Source of the DNA: Edaphochlamys debaryana
Taxonomy: Eukaryota; Chlorophyta; Chlorophyceae; Chlamydomonadales
Direction of reading: 5' to 3'
Length of the DNA stretch: 64,000 bases
Assembly: GCA_016858145.1 (NCBI GenBank)
Contig: JAEHOE010000033.1
Location: 434,001 to 498,000 of the forward strand
Both the position numbers and the translations under genes were made by a program. Below are positions 12,890 to 23,534 of this stretch, piece after piece. Below the pieces are notes generated by a model. That model was not told where the DNA came from, searched no databases, and worked only from the letters and a program-made list of their open reading frames with translations. Position 1 is the stretch's first letter. Every line of letters begins with the position of its first letter.

Positions 12890-15453
12890 CCTCCTTGCTG
12901 TTGAAGTCACCGCCGCGGACCGGCTTGTTCTCCTCGAGGTAAGGCAGGCGGGCAGGCAGGCAAGGCAGGTAAGGCAGCAGGAAAGAGCCTGAGCCACGGC
13001 AACAACGTGCTTGTGACCCCAGCCTCGGCCCTGTACTCGGGCAGGCCCCATCAGATTCACCCGGCCCCCCGCCCGCTGCCCGCCTTGGACCGCTGTGGTC
13101 CCACATGGCCCCATCCCCGAACCCAGCTCCCAATCACTTATCCACCCCACTCCAAGCACTTGCCTCGAGCATCTTCTTGACCTTCTCGAAGGTGGACGTG
13201 AACACGAGGGAGATCTTCATGTTGGGGGCCTTCTTGACTTCGCGCATCTCCTTCTCCCTGTTGCCGTTACGGCGGTTGAGGGCGGTTGGCCGTTGGTCGG
13301 CGCCCGCCAGGTGAAGGATGGGTGCGCCCAAGCCGCCTCCGGCCGTGCGTGATCACCGCCCTTGGTGTCCCAGTTCTCATTCCCTCATCGCTTTGGGGAA
13401 GTCGCGGTCAAGTGGCGCCTCCAAGACCTCCGGGACCCTTCTTCAACCCGCCCCTGCTGAGGCTCCTCCCCCTCGGCCCTCCCTCCTCTGTCAGCTATGT
13501 CTGCTCCCTCAGGATCCAGAGGGGAGGCCGGACTCACTCGGCCTTGGCCAGGAACTCCAGGTCCTTCTTGCACAGCTCCATCTGCGTTTGGCAACCAAGA
13601 ATGCTGGCTTATGATAAGGCGTCGTAAGAGGCGGCAGCGTTGCTAGTAACCTGCTGGTGGCTGCCCGCTCCAGCGGCTGCCCTCCAGACCTCCCTGCAGC
13701 GCCCAGCCTCCCCACCTGGATCGTCTCCAGATCGCGGATCGGATCCACCGAGTCGTCCACGTGGATCACCTCGTCATTGTCGAACGCACGGACCTGTACG
13801 GACGTCCGAGCGAGACGGCAAGACAGACTGAGGGCAACCGAAAGGTCTCTGGACAGCTGCCAGGGACGTCACCCCTCGGCGGGTTGCATAACCACACGCA
13901 GGCAGCTTACAGGGCTGCCCGCCAGCCGTACAGCCATGCCGTATGACCCTGCCGTACGACACTGCCGTACGCACCACGTGGTAGATGCCGTCCACGGCGG
14001 AGATGTGGGACAGGAAGGCGTTGCCCAGGCCCGCGCCCTCGGCGGCACCGCGGACCAGTCCGGCAATGTCCGTGACTTGCAGGTAGGCCGGGTACCTGAC
14101 AGGGGGGTACGGGGGAGGGGAGGCAAGCCGGGGGGGCAAGGCAGGGTGGGGTGTGAGGGCAGAGGGCAGAGGGCAGGGTGTGTGGGCGCGGGTGATGTGG
14201 GGCCGAACAGGAGGAGACGGAGTACGGGGGGGGGGGGGGGGAAACGGCGCCTCTCAGCCCGGCTCTGAGCCTCCGTGCCCTCGGAGAAGACCCCCACACC
14301 TCAGCCCCGAGCCCCGAGCCCGCAGCCCCAGCTCTGCTGCCCCAAGCTCTGATGCACTGTATCCACGTGTCAGCTCCCCCCACCCCCACCCTGGCACGCA
14401 GCGGACCCCGCTCACATGGACGGCGGCTTCCACAGGTTGCACAGCCAGTCGTAGCTACGGGCGTGGGCGGGGGACAGCGGCAGGGCATGGGCGCACGGCG
14501 GGGTCAGACGGAAGCTGCACTGCGGCAGGGACAGGCACTCCAAGCAGCACATGCACGCATGACCCGTCTTCGGCTACCTCAGCCCACAGTCGGCTCCTGT
14601 TGAACGCACGCCACACCCCTCTGGCCAACCTCTCCAGTGCCCAGGCCCAGCTGACCGTACAAGCACAGCCCCGCTGCTCTCTCGCCCGGTCCCCATCCGG
14701 CTGTGTGGCATCCAATTTCCTCGCCCGGGCCCCATCCGGCGGTCCAGCTCCCCCGACCCTGTACCCCCGGGTCTGCCGCAGTCCCCACCGCTCGTCCGGC
14801 ACCGCGCATCGCGCCTCGTTGGGGTCGATGGTGCAGAAGGGGTAGTTCTCGGCGGCAATGTTCTGTTGGCGGAGCAAGGGCAGTGGGGCATGTCGAAGGG
14901 CGGCACCTTACGGTGCGCGCGGGATGCGGCCTGGTATGCAGGCATGTGGGTACTGGGCTGGGCTGCCGTGGCGGGTGCGCTGAGCGCGGGTGAAGGGTGT
15001 GTCCTCGACGCGAGGAGGTCCGCGGTGCGCGGGTGAGTGCTAGCACGGTCCTCTAGTACCGGCGAGTCGGACGTGCCGAACCGCGCCGCGGCATGATTCA
15101 TGGCACGACCCCGTAATGTATAGATCGCAATGTCGACTAGCTGTGCTGCTGTAGAGCGCCACTGATGGCGGCCACCAGCGCCCACAGCTGTTGCTTTTAG
15201 ATGGCATCTGGCGGGATGCACTTTATGTTGCGCCGTCCGTTATCAGTAGCCCTCGCCATGCCTACCACGTTCTGAGTGCTTCTGGGCATTCCCGATGGGT
15301 AGTCCCGATTACCTGGGCCGTAAGCAGATTGAAGAGAGAGGATTTGCCGACGTTGGGGAGGCCGACAATGCCCATCTTCAAGCTGTTCCTCACGCGGCCG
15401 AAGCGCGCGGCGCCCTGCGGCTCATAGGTCTTCGCCTCCGCTTTGGGGGCCAT
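10327..15453 (-). CDS. OLA1: Obg-like ATPase 1 (YchF/OLA1 family)
   Basis: Model of 403 aa against about 395 in other eukaryotes. Exons, in order: 15313-15453, 14789-14862, 14416-14454, 13975-14095, 13716-13793, 13538-13581, 13164-13257, 12891-12932, 12704-12748, 12363-12449, 12012-12155, 11751-11801, 11542-11583, 11340-11390, 11046-11126, 10662-10709, 10327-10356. The P-loop GLPNVGKSS is at residues 31-39, the DIAG switch motif at 94-97, and NLTADD at 233-238 stands where GTPases have NKxD, as in the ATP-preferring OLA1 branch. The TGS-type C-terminus has [16 protein letters not shown] and VVEDGDII; the tail FNVTSSGKK comes from a separate last exon. It is a cytosolic translation and stress-response P-loop NTPase by family knowledge. 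The intron after 13164 begins with GC (GCAAGT). Intron 1 carries a dispersed repeat at 15133-15265. Confidence 0.95.
10904..10963. repeat. Copy of an OLA1 exon edge inside the downstream intron
   Basis: On the minus strand, 10946-10963 repeats the end of exon 11046-11126 and its donor (GTACCGCCAG then GTGCG). The flanking CTGACCGCCCAAGCCCC block also recurs at 11021. It is a near-tandem duplication of about 95-115 bp that adds a second potential donor. Confidence 0.7.
12861..12890. repeat. ACGC microsatellite at a donor site
   Basis: Seven ACGC units form the first 30 bases of the OLA1 intron after exon 12891-12932, so on the minus strand the donor is GTGCGTGCG. Confidence 0.85.
15133..15265. 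repeat. Dispersed repeat, copy in OLA1 intron 1
   Basis: This segment matches 20083-20210 in inverted orientation with high identity. Shared blocks include CATCTAAAA, GCAACAGCTGTGGG and GTGGCCGCCAT. It carries no coding signal and is probably a non-autonomous mobile-element remnant. Confidence 0.7.
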
Positions 15454-16413
15454 CTCGACGTCTCGGCGGCGGAAGTGAGCTTGCTTGTGAACTAGGCAGG
15501 TATCGCCTTACAGCAAAGTGCGTCTGTCGGTACTAGTGAAGGGAGTTTGACGAGGGTGGCGACGGGACAGATGGGGGCTGGAGCGGCTCATCCCGACACG
15601 GGCTCCGGCACGAACCCCAGCTTAGGCCCCGCCGACCCCACCTCCGGCTTCGACACGCGAACGACGTCTTACTTGAGTATCGGACCGTGGACCATAATCA
15701 CCCTTGCTGGCCACCATATGGCCGGCCGGTGGAGACCCTGCTCAGGCTGAGGCAAGGCAGCTTTGACAGGGGTACCAGTCGGGAGGGGGGGCCGTAATGG
15801 ACACTGACGCCGCCCACGCCTCAATCAACGCCCACATGGGAGGGATATCATATAACGTTGACGCGAGGGGGCCCTCACGCGCATATCTCTACTGTATTTA
15901 CATGCGGCCATCTAGCCTTTCCGGGCGCACGCGCGCTGACACATGCTCTCATTTGGGTTCGACCCCTCCTCGACCATTGCCCGGCCCGAGCCCGCTCGGG
16001 AGCATCCGCCGACACCACACCAAGCACGTCAAACATGTCACGAGCAAGACGCACACACAACATCAAGAGCACGCCGCCCAGCTCCGCATCGGCTGCAAAC
16101 AGCACCCGAGGGTCATAACGGTCTCCTGCATTCGTACGGTTTGAAGGTCCCCAGCACTGAATGTCCCCCGGTCAACTTGTCATAGTCATTTGCCCCCTGC
16201 GCATGCACCTCCCGCTCCGCACCAAATGCCGGTGCCATCCTGGCTGCCACGCTTGATAGCGAAACGCTGCGCAATATGTACGGTTGCCCAGCCACCACCT
16301 GCACACCTGCTGCAGTCACGCTCACGCTCGCTCCTCTGCTCTCACCGCCGCCGCCCGCAAACCGTCAGGCCCTGCCCGTAACCCCGATTCGTGCGCGCGC
16401 TGGCTCCACATGC
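15454..16413. other. OLA1 promoter side and dehydratase 3' region
   Basis: This lies between the OLA1 start codon and the stop of the upstream dehydratase gene, both on the minus strand. It should contain the 3' UTR of the dehydratase (TGTAA at 15902-15898) and the OLA1 promoter. No TATA box or extra gene was recognised. Confidence 0.5.
15898..15902 (-). promoter_or_regulatory. TGTAA poly(A) signal of the dehydratase gene
   Basis: On the minus strand these bases read TGTAA, the usual poly(A) signal of chlorophycean algae. They lie 512 nt past the stop codon at 16414, a plausible 3' UTR length. Confidence 0.5.
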
Positions 16414-18746
16414 TTATTGCGCAATGAATGGACCCGAGGTGGTGGCCGCGTTCTGCACGACCACAGGGTGGGGCTTAAGCGCCATCTCCACATCGCCGGC
16501 CCAGTACGAGTCGATGTTGGGGAGCTGGAGGTACCTGCGCAACACAAAGGACAAGGAAAAGAGGCGAGCTGAACGAAGGCGCTTGCGAGGGATGGGAACA
16601 ACGGAGGAGAACACCTGATCACGGCATTGCTTTTGGGAATGGTGGTGACGGAACCAGCTCAACGAACAACACATGACTCTTGAGCATGCTGCATAGGAGG
16701 CCACGGCGGCTCACCAGTCGATGGTCTTCTTGAGACCCTCCTCCCAGTTGGTGCGCTCCTTCCACCCGAGCGCGGCCAGCTTGTGGCTGCCGATGTAGTA
16801 GCGGCGGTCGTTGAAGGCACGGTCCTTCACGTTGATCACCTGGCGGGTGCAGGGGCGCATGGGGAGGGACAGCGTCAAGTCGGGTGACCACTGTGCGGAT
16901 CACCACCCTGCCCAGGCAAGAACGTCCTGGTCCTGCTGGTTCCACACAAACCAGGAGGTCGGCCCAGCTGATGAATGCTCGCCTTTCTCCTCGAGGCTGG
17001 CCCATCCAGGGGGTTAGGCCCCCGCCACGCTGTGCTCTCCCGCACCGACGCTTGTTAGCCAACACATCTCTGACCCACAATGCCCCTACTCGCATCTGCG
17101 ACGTCTCTGCGCTCACCTTGTCCTCTGGGAGGTCGAACACCTTGGCGATGTCGCGGGCCACCTCCAGCACGCTACGCTCACGGTCCGTGCCGATGTTGTA
17201 GATCTCACCTGGAGGCAGAGGGGCAGACAATGGATAGGCTTCAGCTTTGGCGACTTTGACCACCGCTCGCCCGATCCACATCACGCGCCCGACCCACATC
17301 AGGTCCCACGTACTCAATCAACGCAAACATGATTCACGCCTCACCGGTCACGCCCTTGTGGAGCACACAGTCGAAGGCCTCCGCCACATCCTCCACGTAC
17401 AGGTACGAGCGCACGCTGGTGCCGTCGCCGTGCACGGGCAGGTCCTTGCCGCGGGCAGCCAGCAGGGTGAACTTGGGGATGAGCTTCTCGGGGAACTGTG
17501 GGGGCGAGATGAAACCGCGGAGGGTAACCTGACCATCAGCACCAGGACCTGTGCGAAAGTGTTTAGACCAGTAGCTGGGCCGTGGAGTGGGCACATGGGC
17601 TGCCTCTTCGGCTGCAACTGCGGGGTCAGCCCTGGACGCCAGTCCCAAGTGGGTTGAAACCAAAGCTGGCCAACTGAGGATGAGAATAGGCGGGGCATGA
17701 CGTGCCTGGTGGGGGCCGTAGACGTTGTTGCCGCGGGTGATGATGATGGGCATCTTGTACGAGGTGATGTAAGCGCGAGCGATGAGCTCAGCACCGGCCT
17801 TTGCAGCCGAGTAGGGGTTGGTGGGGTCGAGGTGGCTCGACTCGACGAGGCCTGGAGGGGGGTTCCATGAAAGGGGGGATCGTCAGAAAGGTCGTCGGGG
17901 AGGCTAGGAGCCTTGCTGGGGAGGCTCAGGAGCGCAGCAGGGGGGCTGGGGCCTTGACGGGGGAGCGGAGGGGGCTCAAGAGCTCTGCCGGCGAAGGCAA
18001 GCCAAGCCACACCACAAACAAGAGGTAACCGCTACAAACCCAGGGTCGGATACTGCCTCACCCGTCGTCTTCCCCAGGCTGGTCTCGCCGTAGACCTCGT
18101 CCGTGCTGACGTTGATGAAGCGGCGGATGGTCCCGAGCATGCGGCAGGCCTCCAGCAGGACGTGGGTGCCGTAGGTGTTGTTGAGCGTGAACGCCAGACT
18201 GTTGCCGAACGAGTTGTCGACGTGCGTCTGCAAGGATGAATGCAAGGGCATCAAGCAGCGACCAAGCAGGTGCCTGGCGGGCTTCGAGGCATGTGCGATC
18301 TGCGCGCGCTCACGCACCTGGGCCGCGAAGTGCATCACGGTGTCAATCTCCTCCGTCTTGAGGACATAGCTGATCAGGTCCATCGACTGAATGTCGCCCT
18401 TGACGAACTGCAAGGAGAGCCGAACCGTCAGAAGCAACATCGCGCGGGCTCGAGGCACCAGCAGAACTTACCCGGAAGTTGGGCTTGTCCTTCAGCACCG
18501 TCAGGTTGTTCAGGCTCGCGCAATAGTCCAGCTTGTCCAGGACAACCACCTGCGCCGCGGATGGTGCTCAGCATGGGGCGAGGCAGGCCGCAGGCTTGCA
18601 CCGGCGCCTACCTTGTACTGGGGGTAGTTCAGAGCGATGCGGAGCACAACGTGGGAGGCGATGAAGCCCGCCCCGCCGGTGATCAGAATGTTTTTGGGCT
18701 CATAGGGCTCAATCTCGCCGGGAGTGCCGTTGCTGGGAGCGGCCAT
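16414..18746 (-). CDS. UDP-glucose 4,6-dehydratase (RHM N-domain type, stand-alone)
   Basis: Model of 367 aa. Exons: 18612-18746, 18472-18549, 18318-18407, 18062-18227, 17706-17851, 17345-17495, 17117-17208, 16715-16839, 16414-16534. It is an extended short-chain dehydrogenase that by family converts UDP-glucose to UDP-4-keto-6-deoxyglucose, the first step to UDP-rhamnose, in the cytosol. Visible motifs are the NAD-binding GGAGFIAS (24-31), HFAAQTHVDNSFGNS, the catalytic TDE at 143-145 in NVSTDEVYGE, YSAAK (Y170/K174), RGNNVYGP, HGDGTSVRSYLYVEDVAEA and NWEEGLKKTIDWY. The match to the N-terminal half of land-plant RHM runs the full length. It stops near the point where plant RHM continues into the epimerase/reductase domain, so that activity must be encoded elsewhere. 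The intron after exon 17706-17851 has a GC donor (GCACGT), the only one that keeps phase. Confidence 0.93.
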
Positions 18747-20082
18747 GGTGCTCGGTATGCAAGTGACGACTGAGGTGTTTGCCGGGAGTGCGCAGGCGGC
18801 TTCAAGTAGCGGTGGCGCCTCGTGCTCTAGTTGAATGCCGCCCCGCCAAATGTGCCAAATGCCGTACCCAATGCAGCCCCATGCAGCTCCGCGCCCTGCC
18901 CTGACTGGCCCCGTTGTGCGCGATGCCGTCGACGCTACGGGGCGTCATTTGTCTCCCGTTGCTCGTTGTCCTCGCGGTGCACCGAGGGGCGGAGGACGGG
19001 GCTTCACACGTAGTTTCACACCTGACTCGCATCGGGCAGGCAGTAGCGGGGAAAGCCACGAGTCGGGCCCTCCACCGACCTGCATCACAATGAAGATGTG
19101 GTATAGAAATTGTTTGGGTGAACTCGTGCGGAGCTTGTGGGGCACTCGCTTCGGCCTTGAGAAGTGTGGCGAAACCCTTGTCGGCACGCGGTCGCCAGCA
19201 GCCCCCCGCGCCCCCTCCCGCGAGGCCTGACGTTTGCATTTGCTACGGCAACGCGGGGCTGGTGATATCTCCCTACAGCTCTCGCCTCGCCAAAGCGGCG
19301 ATTCAAGGGGGGGGGGCGAGCTAACCTCTTGCCCTCTCGCACCGTGCTCTGCTGATCCCTTCTTGCTCCCTGCTTTGGTTGCTGCCATGCCTTGGGTAGC
19401 TGGCAGCTGGTTCCCCGGGCCGTGCCCTCGCGCACTCGCTTGCCTGGCACTCTTATGTCAAGCGCTCTCGCGCGCACCGTGCACAACAACCCTCGTCGTC
19501 TGGAGCCAACTAGGCCTACAGGTGTACGTACGCTGCGCCACTCGCGTAAGGTGCTTTGCAACAGTGTTGGGAAGCAACGCAGCGGGTGCAGGATCGTTCC
19601 ACCACAGGCTTGTTTGGAGGGGCAAGCAGACTCGCCTTTGCCTCCTGGACGCCAGCCTTCTGTGTCATCAACGCTGTGCTGAGGCGGAAGGCTCCACCTG
19701 GTTACAGGATCTCGGTGGACAAGGTGGAGTGAGCGCGCCATGGAAGCACGGGCAGGGCACGGGCCCACAGAAGCCATGTGGAGGGGTGCGGCGGGCGACC
19801 TTTGGAATCTTCATGCTGAGGGCCACGAGGGCCAGCCGTGCACGGTGACCACGTGAAGCTTGTGCACACGTGCCCACGCATGCGGCGGGCAAGGCCCGAG
19901 GTCCCCTGCACGGGCAGCGCTGTGGGCCACCCAACGGCCCGATGGCCCACGCCCGTGCAGGCCCACAGGCGCGATCTTCAGAATGGCCACGTCATAGCAG
20001 CTGTAGGAAGGTTAGGCATCGTCGCGTTGTCAACGGGTAACCCGGGAAAGCTGTCAGCGGCGGGGGTACTCTTAGCCCATCA
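18699..20082. repeat. Tandem duplication, unit 1 (dehydratase 5' region)
   Basis: This unit holds the first codons and upstream region of the dehydratase gene. The part 18699-18999 is nearly identical to 20408-20713. Homology resumes in pieces from about 19304 and 19480 to 20080, matching 20719-21260, after an insertion or deletion of about 300 bp. Confidence 0.85.
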
Positions 20083-20210
20083 GGCATGGTGAGGGCTACT
20101 ATGCACGGAGTTGCGCAACATACCTGCCATCCCATCTAAAAAGCAACAGCTGTGGGCCCTAGTGGCCGCCATTAGTGGCTCTCTACAGCAGTACAACGAG
20201 TCGACTCGGG
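20083..20210. repeat. Dispersed repeat, copy between the tandem units
   Basis: This is the inverted copy of 15133-15265. It sits between the end of unit 1 and the start of unit 2 of the dehydratase 5' duplication, so it may mark the duplication breakpoint. Confidence 0.7.
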
Positions 20211-20356
20211 GGATGTGTTGACTGGGTGAGCTGGGGTTCGTGCCGGGGCACGGTCAAGATGCGACTGTTCAGCCCCGATCATCCATTCGTCCGAACGCAA
20301 TACCCGTGACAAGTCAGCCCCACCCACGGCACCCAGGGGTGAGCTAGCCCACTTTA

Positions 20357-20455
20357 TTTGCCGCTTAGACGCTGGAGTGGCCCCCAAGCTGAGAAGAAGT
20401 TCTGAGCCTCATAGGGCTCAATCTCGCCGGGAGTGCCGTTGCTGGGAGCGGCCAT
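20357..20455 (-). pseudogene. Broken copy of dehydratase exon 1
   Basis: On the minus strand the first 16 codons of the dehydratase (MAAPSNGTPGEIEPYE) are intact, with the same upstream sequence. After that the frame leaves the family sequence, reads AQNFFSAWGPLQRLSGK and stops. The NAD-binding motif is absent. It could be a decoy first exon or an upstream reading frame if the copied promoter is still active. Confidence 0.8.
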
Positions 20456-21260
20456 GGTGCTCGGTATGCAAGTGACGACTGAGGTGTTTGCCGGGAGTGC
20501 GCAGGCGGCTTCAAGTAGCGCGCCGGGCGTCTCGCGTCTAGTTGAATGCCGCCCCGCCAAATGTGCCAAATGCCGTACCAATGCAGCCCCATGCAGCTCC
20601 GCGCCCAACCCTGACTGGCCCCGTTGTGCGCGATGCCGTTGACGCTACGGGGCGTCATTTGTCTCCCGTTCCTCGTTGTCCTCGTGGTGCACCGAGGGGC
20701 GGAGGACGGGGCTTGCGCGCAAGGGGGGGGGGGCAAGTTGCTCTCTTGCCCTTGCGCACCAGGCACCGCGCAGCTCCCCCGGGGACCCTCGTCGTCTGGA
20801 GCCCTCCCACCCCTGCCTCCCACAGGCCTTGCCCCTACCTACGGCCCCAACTATGCATATGCATATGCCGTGGCACTCACGTAATAAGATGCTTTGCAGG
20901 GTCGGGAAGGCAGCGAGCGGGGCCAGGGTTGTGACCGTTTCCACGTCAACAGTTGCCACCATCCCACAACAGGCTTGATTTGAGGAGCCAGCAGAGCCGC
21001 CTTTGACTCCTGGATGACGGCCATCAAGTCAGCAACGCAGTGCTGAGGCGGAGGGCTTGACTTGCTTACGGTATCTGTGCAACCTCTAGGGATGCATACT
21101 TGGGCAGGAGGGTGGTCCCCTGCACGAGCAGCGCTGTGGGATACCAAGGAACGCACGCCGGCTTCGATCCTCAAGATGGCCATGTCATGTCAAGAATGTC
21201 AACGGGTAACCCCAAGGAAGTGCCGGCGGGGTTAGAAGACATCATGCCGGCGGGGTGTGA
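20408..21260. repeat. Tandem duplication, unit 2 (dehydratase 5' region)
   Basis: This is a direct-orientation copy of unit 1, with nearly identical sequence over the first 300 bp and patchy homology after that. It includes a complete copy of the promoter-proximal region. Confidence 0.85.
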
Positions 21261-23534
21261 GCCGCCGCGGGGCGCTGCGCTCTTTGGCAGCAACGGCAAA
21301 TCCAGCCTCTCCATCCTGCCTGCCGCCCATGACAGACTGTGACATTCAGCTGGGAGCGGGTGGCTGACAAGTAACACACAATGCAAAATCAGTTATCCAT
21401 CCGTTTCATCCGTACCGTGTTGGTTGATCAACCGGCAACGGAAGTAAGCGCTCCTCCCTGTGTGTCCTGTACAGGAAGTGTTTGGGACTTTAGGCAAGAC
21501 TCGGGGAATGCTGGCTCCGTCTTTACATGTACATACAGGGCGGACGCTCCTAGGACACCGGCGTCGAGAGCGCCCCCTGACCAACGCACCACCCGCCTCA
21601 TTCATTCCAAGACCTGCACCACTAACTTTAAGCTCTCGCTCATGCCATGAAGAATCTGCACCAGTTCGAGCGAGCATCAACCACAGAAACGCTACGGGCC
21701 CTGGGTTTCGTCTCCCAAGCTGTGCGCACCTGGCCCGCGGTGGCCCTCCGACCCCTAACGCCTCCGCACGCAGGCATCTCGCGCTGCCCGCACACCAGCA
21801 TCGCACCCCAACCTACCCCGCGGGCGCAGAGTGCTCTGCGGCAACCGCAGCCTCTCTTCACACGCTACTAGACATTACTTTCACGCGATAAAACGCTCAC
21901 TCGCAAGACTCAACTCGTCATCAAAGATAGTGGGGCTGTGCTCACGCTGGATCTAGGGCGCCGATGCATGCAGCCGTGCATGCGGTACGTATGTGCTTGC
22001 CGGCCCGGCCCCGGCCCACGCACGCCAACAGGCCCTACCAATGCAAGGGGCCAATGGCAGCACCGCGCGAGCCAGAGCAAAGCCAACACCGCCTTCAGAC
22101 CACACCGCATCCATCGTCCTGCCCTCACCCATCGGCCCGCATGCGTGCCACAAGCCGGGGGGCGCATGGGAAATGGCCTCAGCACCCCAGCAGCAACCGC
22201 CTGCCTTGCCTCATCGCATCAGTCATTCACACGTCTGCAGAACAATGCCCGCGTGGCGTGTAGGCCCCCAAAAGCCCAACACGCCGCGCGCAACGAAAAA
22301 GGGCGGAACAAAGGCGGGACGTAGCCGGCCCCCGCCGAAAGCAGCAGATGGAATCCACAGTGGGAGCAAGTCGGGCCGGCACATGCGACGCCTGCTCAGC
22401 GCCACACGATTGCGCTCGAAGGCCCTCGAGGCGAGCGGCAGAGCCGCTGCAGCCCCTTGGCCCAGCCCTCCAAGCAAACGAGATAACCCTGGAAACACTC
22501 CCCCACGACGTTGGCCAGAGGCCGGGAACGTATCTTGGTCCGTCTTGCCCAGGCCCCCGGCCCGGCCGGGCAAAGCCTCAGGCATTCTCCGGCTTTGTAT
22601 CAGTTGCTCAGATACTCGATAGAAATCTCCTAGGCACATCACGCTTTGCAACTCACCCCGAAATGGCAGTCCATAGCGCTATCCAAAGTCTCATATCGCA
22701 CTCGAGCACCCTGCAGGCCTCCCTCCGGGGTGCCTCCGGACCGACGTCCGGTTGCCACATCGGCGAGCCCACAATAGGTTTGGGGCTCCGTGTCGAGCGC
22801 CAGCGTCGACACACAACACCACGCGCTCTAGCCACTAGCGCCATATGCGCCGGGCCAGGCCAAAACGCGCGGGACTTAAGCTCCCTCTCACGCCTCGTAG
22901 AGGGGACCCTGCCACCTCTTGATGCCTGCCTCTCCGTCTCTTTGTTGATTGTTGATATGCACAACGCACGGGGGCGGCCCTGCCCACCGCCCCTGCCCCG
23001 GTCGCATCGCGGGGCAATGCTCAGGAGTCCCTGTCGCTCTCACTCGCAATGAGTCACCTCGTCCAAAAACGCGTTGTGCCAGAACGCGTTATTCTGCCCT
23101 CAGTTCTGCCCTGTAGAAATATAGCAGGTTTCTCTCTTTCCCTCCTCATGCGGCTTCGCCTATGCAACTTGCCAACGCCTGATGGCCGACCGCACCCACC
23201 AAATGCTGAGGGCGCAAAGTACAGCTCTCAGAGCGCCGCCCTCTTTGCCACTCACCAACCGCTCCTGGGCACAGTAAGCCCCTGAACGGCCCTGCCTGCC
23301 CGCCGCTGCAGTGCCGCGATGGCGGCTTCCTCCACAGCCGCCGAGAACCCTCTCTCGCTCCCCTCTCAGTCTCTCTCACGCGCTCTCCTCTCTCACCCGC
23401 TCTCTGACCCGCTCTCTCAGCCACTCTCTGCCCGGCTCACCCTCACTCTCAACTCTCTCTGAAGCCCGCTCACTCCTGCCCTCGCCTCATTCCTTAGCCA
23501 AGCTCACCGCAGCTCGCTCACTTGGCCACTTCCC
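21261..23534. other. Gene-poor interval, probably the 3' flank of the GARP gene
   Basis: Open frames on both strands (for example 21993-22622) are low-complexity and unrecognised. A TTACA on the plus strand near 21523 would be a TGTAA for the minus-strand GARP gene, but it is 2 kb from its stop. No RNA gene was seen. Confidence 0.45.
23335..23475. repeat. CT-rich simple sequence
   Basis: A long imperfect CTCT/CTCG pyrimidine tract lies just downstream of the GARP stop codon, probably in its 3' UTR, where the transcript would be GA-rich. Confidence 0.75.

Noticed and set aside
15906..15975. Possible tRNA gene (TAGCC box, GGTTCGACCCC 44 bp later)
   Set aside because: The spacing fits A and B boxes, but the acceptor-stem halves do not pair and no anticodon arm can be drawn.
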